A stretch of DNA of 64,000 bases from Sorghum bicolor (taxonomy: Eukaryota; Streptophyta; Magnoliopsida; Poales; Poaceae), in assembly GCF_000003195.3 (NCBI RefSeq), contig NC_012871.2, forward strand, positions 20,156,658-20,220,657. Reading direction: 5' to 3'. The position numbers were made by a program, and so were the translations under genes. Below, in pieces: positions 61,311 through 64,000 of the stretch (within the stretch, counting starts at the first letter, position 1; every line of letters starts with the position of its first letter). The notes under the pieces were generated by a model. It did not search any database and was not told the origin of the DNA. It saw only the letters and a program-made list of their open reading frames with translations.

Positions 61311-62853
61311 AACTCCCCCAAGCTTACCCTTTGCTCGTCCCTGAGCAAATAGCTAAACTTAGACGGATCAGGAGTTGCTTCGATGTTTTCTTTCCTGACA
61401 AGCACACATGCTTTTACATAAAAATTCTTCCAGATTAGAGTGAAGTGTTATGGAGTTTAGTACCTGCACTTGAATCTTAAGTAATCAAAAGACAAAATAG
61501 TTAAGTCAAGCACTATCCCTCTTGTCTACACTTCACCTTTGTTCTAGAGTTTTTCATAAGTTTTCAAAATAAAACTCAGAGTTCCCAGCAATGATCTCTC
61601 AAGTCTCTCTATATGTGGTATTTGTGGATCCTTACCATAATGTCACTTACCTATAGCTAATAGAATATTTAAGTGGAGCTCATAGGAGTGGAAAACAGCT
61701 CATACATATGTTGTCTAATCGAGCCATGGATCCAAAGGAACTCAGCATATAATTAAATCAAGATGTGCATGTGTGGTGGAGTAAATGATAGTGAAAATGC
61801 ATAAGTGATAACTTACTTCTCATTGCTCCTCATATTGCTATCTCTCCTCTTCTTTGATCTTTGCTTTGGGAGAACATGGGCTATCTCTTTTTCTCTTTCT
61901 CTTTTTTTTTTTCAGGTGGGTAGTAGATACTCCTAATTCTACTGTCGGACACTTGTCCATTTTTTCCGCTCAAGTGGGCATCTTTGTGCCCCTAATTCTA
62001 CTTCGGACACTTGTCCATTTTTACCTCACGTCTCACTCTTTTTCTTTCTTTTTCGAGGTTCCCGGGCACTTGCCCCTTTTTAGTTCCTCGTATATATTTT
62101 TTGCATAACCCATGCCTCTTCTGCATTGATTCTTTTTAGAGAGAGAGAATAACAATATTCAGGACAGTGAGTGATAATATTTTTAGCAATTTTAATGATT
62201 GATGATGAATGCTGTGGTAGATGTGTGCAAGTGAATATCTTAATTTAACCACATGAAAAGCTCCTAAGGGTCTACACAGCTCGATCAAACTCAATGTGAA
62301 TATAGTAAAAGATGTTATAGCAAGTATGGCTGTGGTAGGTAGTTTTGTATGCTAGGCACTCATCATGTGATTTGTAAGTTTTCAAAATAAATCTCCAGAA
62401 CTTAGTGTAGTAGGAACAAGATAAGCAGCAACTCAACTTTATATCATGCCTTTCTCTTACCTAGACTTTAGTTTTATGCTTCCCAAAGATAGTAAGTTTA
62501 GTTTTAGTAATTCCTAGAAGAACTCTAATATAAAAGCTAGGTACTTGTAAGTAAGCAAACAGAGCAACTGTTCATCATTTCCATCATGCATATTTTTGGT
62601 CTTTTTATTTTTTCTAGAGATTAAACTTAGCAGGAAAATAAAGCACACTTATCTACACACTCTTTTTATTTTGTTTTCATGTTTATTAAAGTGCAGTGAA
62701 TAAAAGCAAGAAAATATTTATTTGGTTTTCTAAGTTTTTTTCCTTTTAAGATAAATTAAATACTAAGACAGAATAGAATAAATAAGAAGAGCAAATAAAA
62801 ACTTACTTGATAAATTTGGAGGAACTCCCCCAAGCTGGATGTTGACGTGGGTC
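61311..62853 (-). repeat. Element C 3' spacer, non-coding
   Basis: No credible ORF. A local duplication of CCTAATTCTACT and CGGACACTTGTCCATTTTT occurs at 61932-62025. Other blocks match the same region of element B. Confidence 0.6.
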
Positions 62854-63999
62854 TTACCCGATGTTCCAGAACCGCATCATGGTTGTGATGTTATCGTTCA
62901 TTGTTGTTGTATCTTGTCTCAGCTCTTGTACCGCAGTAGCATGGTCCTGGTTCCATTTTTGTTGCTCTTCCAGGAGTCTTCCATGTTCTGCTTGCGTGTT
63001 TTGGATGTCGAGGAGGGTGTTGTCGGTACGAGTGAAGAAAGCACCGGCCTCTTGATAGTAGTCATTCGTGAAGGCGTAGGAGGCGTCGGAGTATCGTCCT
63101 GCATCAAATTGGGGTGGAGGTCTGGATCCTGAAGCTCCATATGGATCAGTGGAGTACCTGCCCGTATGAAAAGGCGGGTTTGTCCACTGGTGCTCTTGGC
63201 TCTCCGGCCATGTCTCCTCTGTTGGCTCTTGTGGTTGCGCATGACGAGCCCATGGGTCTCGAAGGACTCGAGGGTTGTAATCGCAATAATGCAGGTGTGC
63301 TGCTTCTTCTGGTCCAGGGTCAGCTCCATACCAAGTGCGTTCTCGGTGAGTGGTTATCCTTTCAGATGCCACTCGCTGTGGAGTTCTCTGGTTCACTGGT
63401 GTTGCTGCAATCTCAATCAAAAAGTTTTGCACAGAGTAGAGGCCAAGGTTCGGGTTAGGTAACCGAATCTTGCCTTTATCATCATACAACATATACATTA
63501 TATTCCCCTCTTTCTTTAACATCCGAGCTTGTCTAAATGTGTCATAGCCATGATAAATTCTTAATTCTTCTATGAAGTCCAATGATGAGTTTTCTAGTAA
63601 GTGAAGATTAGTGGCTAGACGAGTGATAAGTGAAGTACACCCTACTGGTCCCTGCAGACTAGGTATACTAAGCCAATGTGAAACTAATAGTGTAACAGGT
63701 GAAGTAGGTACTTTACTAATAGCAGCATATAAAAGTTGTAAATCTCCTACTCTTACTTTCCTAATATCATCGCGATAGAAAAGATTGTACCCAAGCCATT
63801 TGTGAAACATCCTAAGAGTGGGGTGTTCCATGTCACTGGTTCGGGCTTGACTGTAAAAATTATCTCTAGATATTTCTCTCCAAAACTGGTGTCTCTCAAA
63901 ATTGGGTAAATCGGAGTTAATGTTCAGGATGCATCTTGAAGAGAAACCAAGATGGTCGCTCAGCTCTCTCCAAGATAACATAATTTCCTGTTTGAACAT
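62854..63999 (-). CDS. Env-position ORF of Athila-like element C
   Basis: An uninterrupted 381-codon minus-strand frame. ATG at 63999 is the first in the window, but comparison with element B shows the protein starts further right, so this is a C-terminal part. The N-terminal half has the conserved blocks WRELSDHLGFSS, FERHQFWREISRDNF, MEHPTLRMFHKWLGYNLF and VGDLQLLYAAISK. The C-terminal half is Pro/Gln/Tyr-rich and ends in a charged helix. It resembles the Athila-associated 'putative plant transposon protein'. The role is unknown. No transmembrane segment is visible. Confidence 0.7.
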   Translation of the reverse strand: MFKQEIMLSWRELSDHLGFSSRCILNINSDLPNFERHQFWREISRDNFYSQARTSDMEHPTLRMFHKWLGYNLFYRDDIRKVRVGDLQLLYAAISKVPTSPVTLLVSHWLSIPSLQGPVGCTSLITRLATNLHLLENSSLDFIEELRIYHGYDTFRQARMLKKEGNIMYMLYDDKGKIRLPNPNLGLYSVQNFLIEIAATPVNQRTPQRVASERITTHRERTWYGADPGPEEAAHLHYCDYNPRVLRDPWARHAQPQEPTEETWPESQEHQWTNPPFHTGRYSTDPYGASGSRPPPQFDAGRYSDASYAFTNDYYQEAGAFFTRTDNTLLDIQNTQAEHGRLLEEQQKWNQDHATAVQELRQDTTTMNDNITTMMRFWNIG

Positions 64000-64000
64000 C

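Overview
This is plant nuclear DNA, most likely from a grass of the sorghum/maize group. I infer that from the style of its repeats: SIRE/Maximus-like Copia elements, Athila-like Gypsy elements, Tourist/Harbinger, hAT and Stowaway-type MITEs, CACTA remnants and a tRNA-derived SINE. The genes have introns, and their promoters look plant-like. No prokaryotic or organellar gene organisation is visible. Only two host genes are convincing; most of the 64 kb is nested transposable elements.

Layout. 1-7251 is the 5' part of a minus-strand Copia retrotransposon: pol running off the left edge, an intact 806-codon gag, a tRNA-Met primer site and a 1.55 kb LTR. 7252-10667 holds a truncated Gypsy LTR, then the 3' end and LTR of a plus-strand Copia element. 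12206-14581 is a four-exon ubiquitin-ribosomal protein L40 fusion gene with a site II/telo-box/TATA promoter, set among MITEs. 15618-16855 is a run of small TIR elements. 17520-22000 is a decayed Gypsy element split by a Copia solo LTR (TSD AACAC). 22185-23446 contains GA microsatellites, a possible CACTA end and a Copia LTR remnant.

23981-35927 is a five-exon gene for a membrane protein with an ARM-like helical region, of the type annotated 'BLE2-like' in cereals. Its first intron is 8.6 kb and is filled by a SINE, an Ac-like MITE with perfect 8-bp TSD, a fold-back element enclosing about seven degenerate 115-bp tandem repeats, and a Copia LTR. The exon 1 frame and the exon 2 frame disagree, so the copy may be a pseudogene or its splicing is not yet understood. 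A CACTA end and a minus-strand coding remnant follow.

37318-58333 is one large nest. Athila-like element A (TSD AAGTG) carries a Harbinger-like insertion (TTA TSD) in its internal region. Its right LTR is split by a second Athila-like element B (TSD ACGGT/ATGGT) and by a Copia solo LTR (TSD GTGGT). A and B keep gag and protease regions but no recognisable reverse transcriptase or integrase. B also carries an ORF at the env position behind a promoter-like block, and element C at the right edge (59798-64000) has a long open version of that ORF. Many gag stops in A and B are Gln codons changed to TAG or TAA, as expected from cytosine deamination in methylated DNA.
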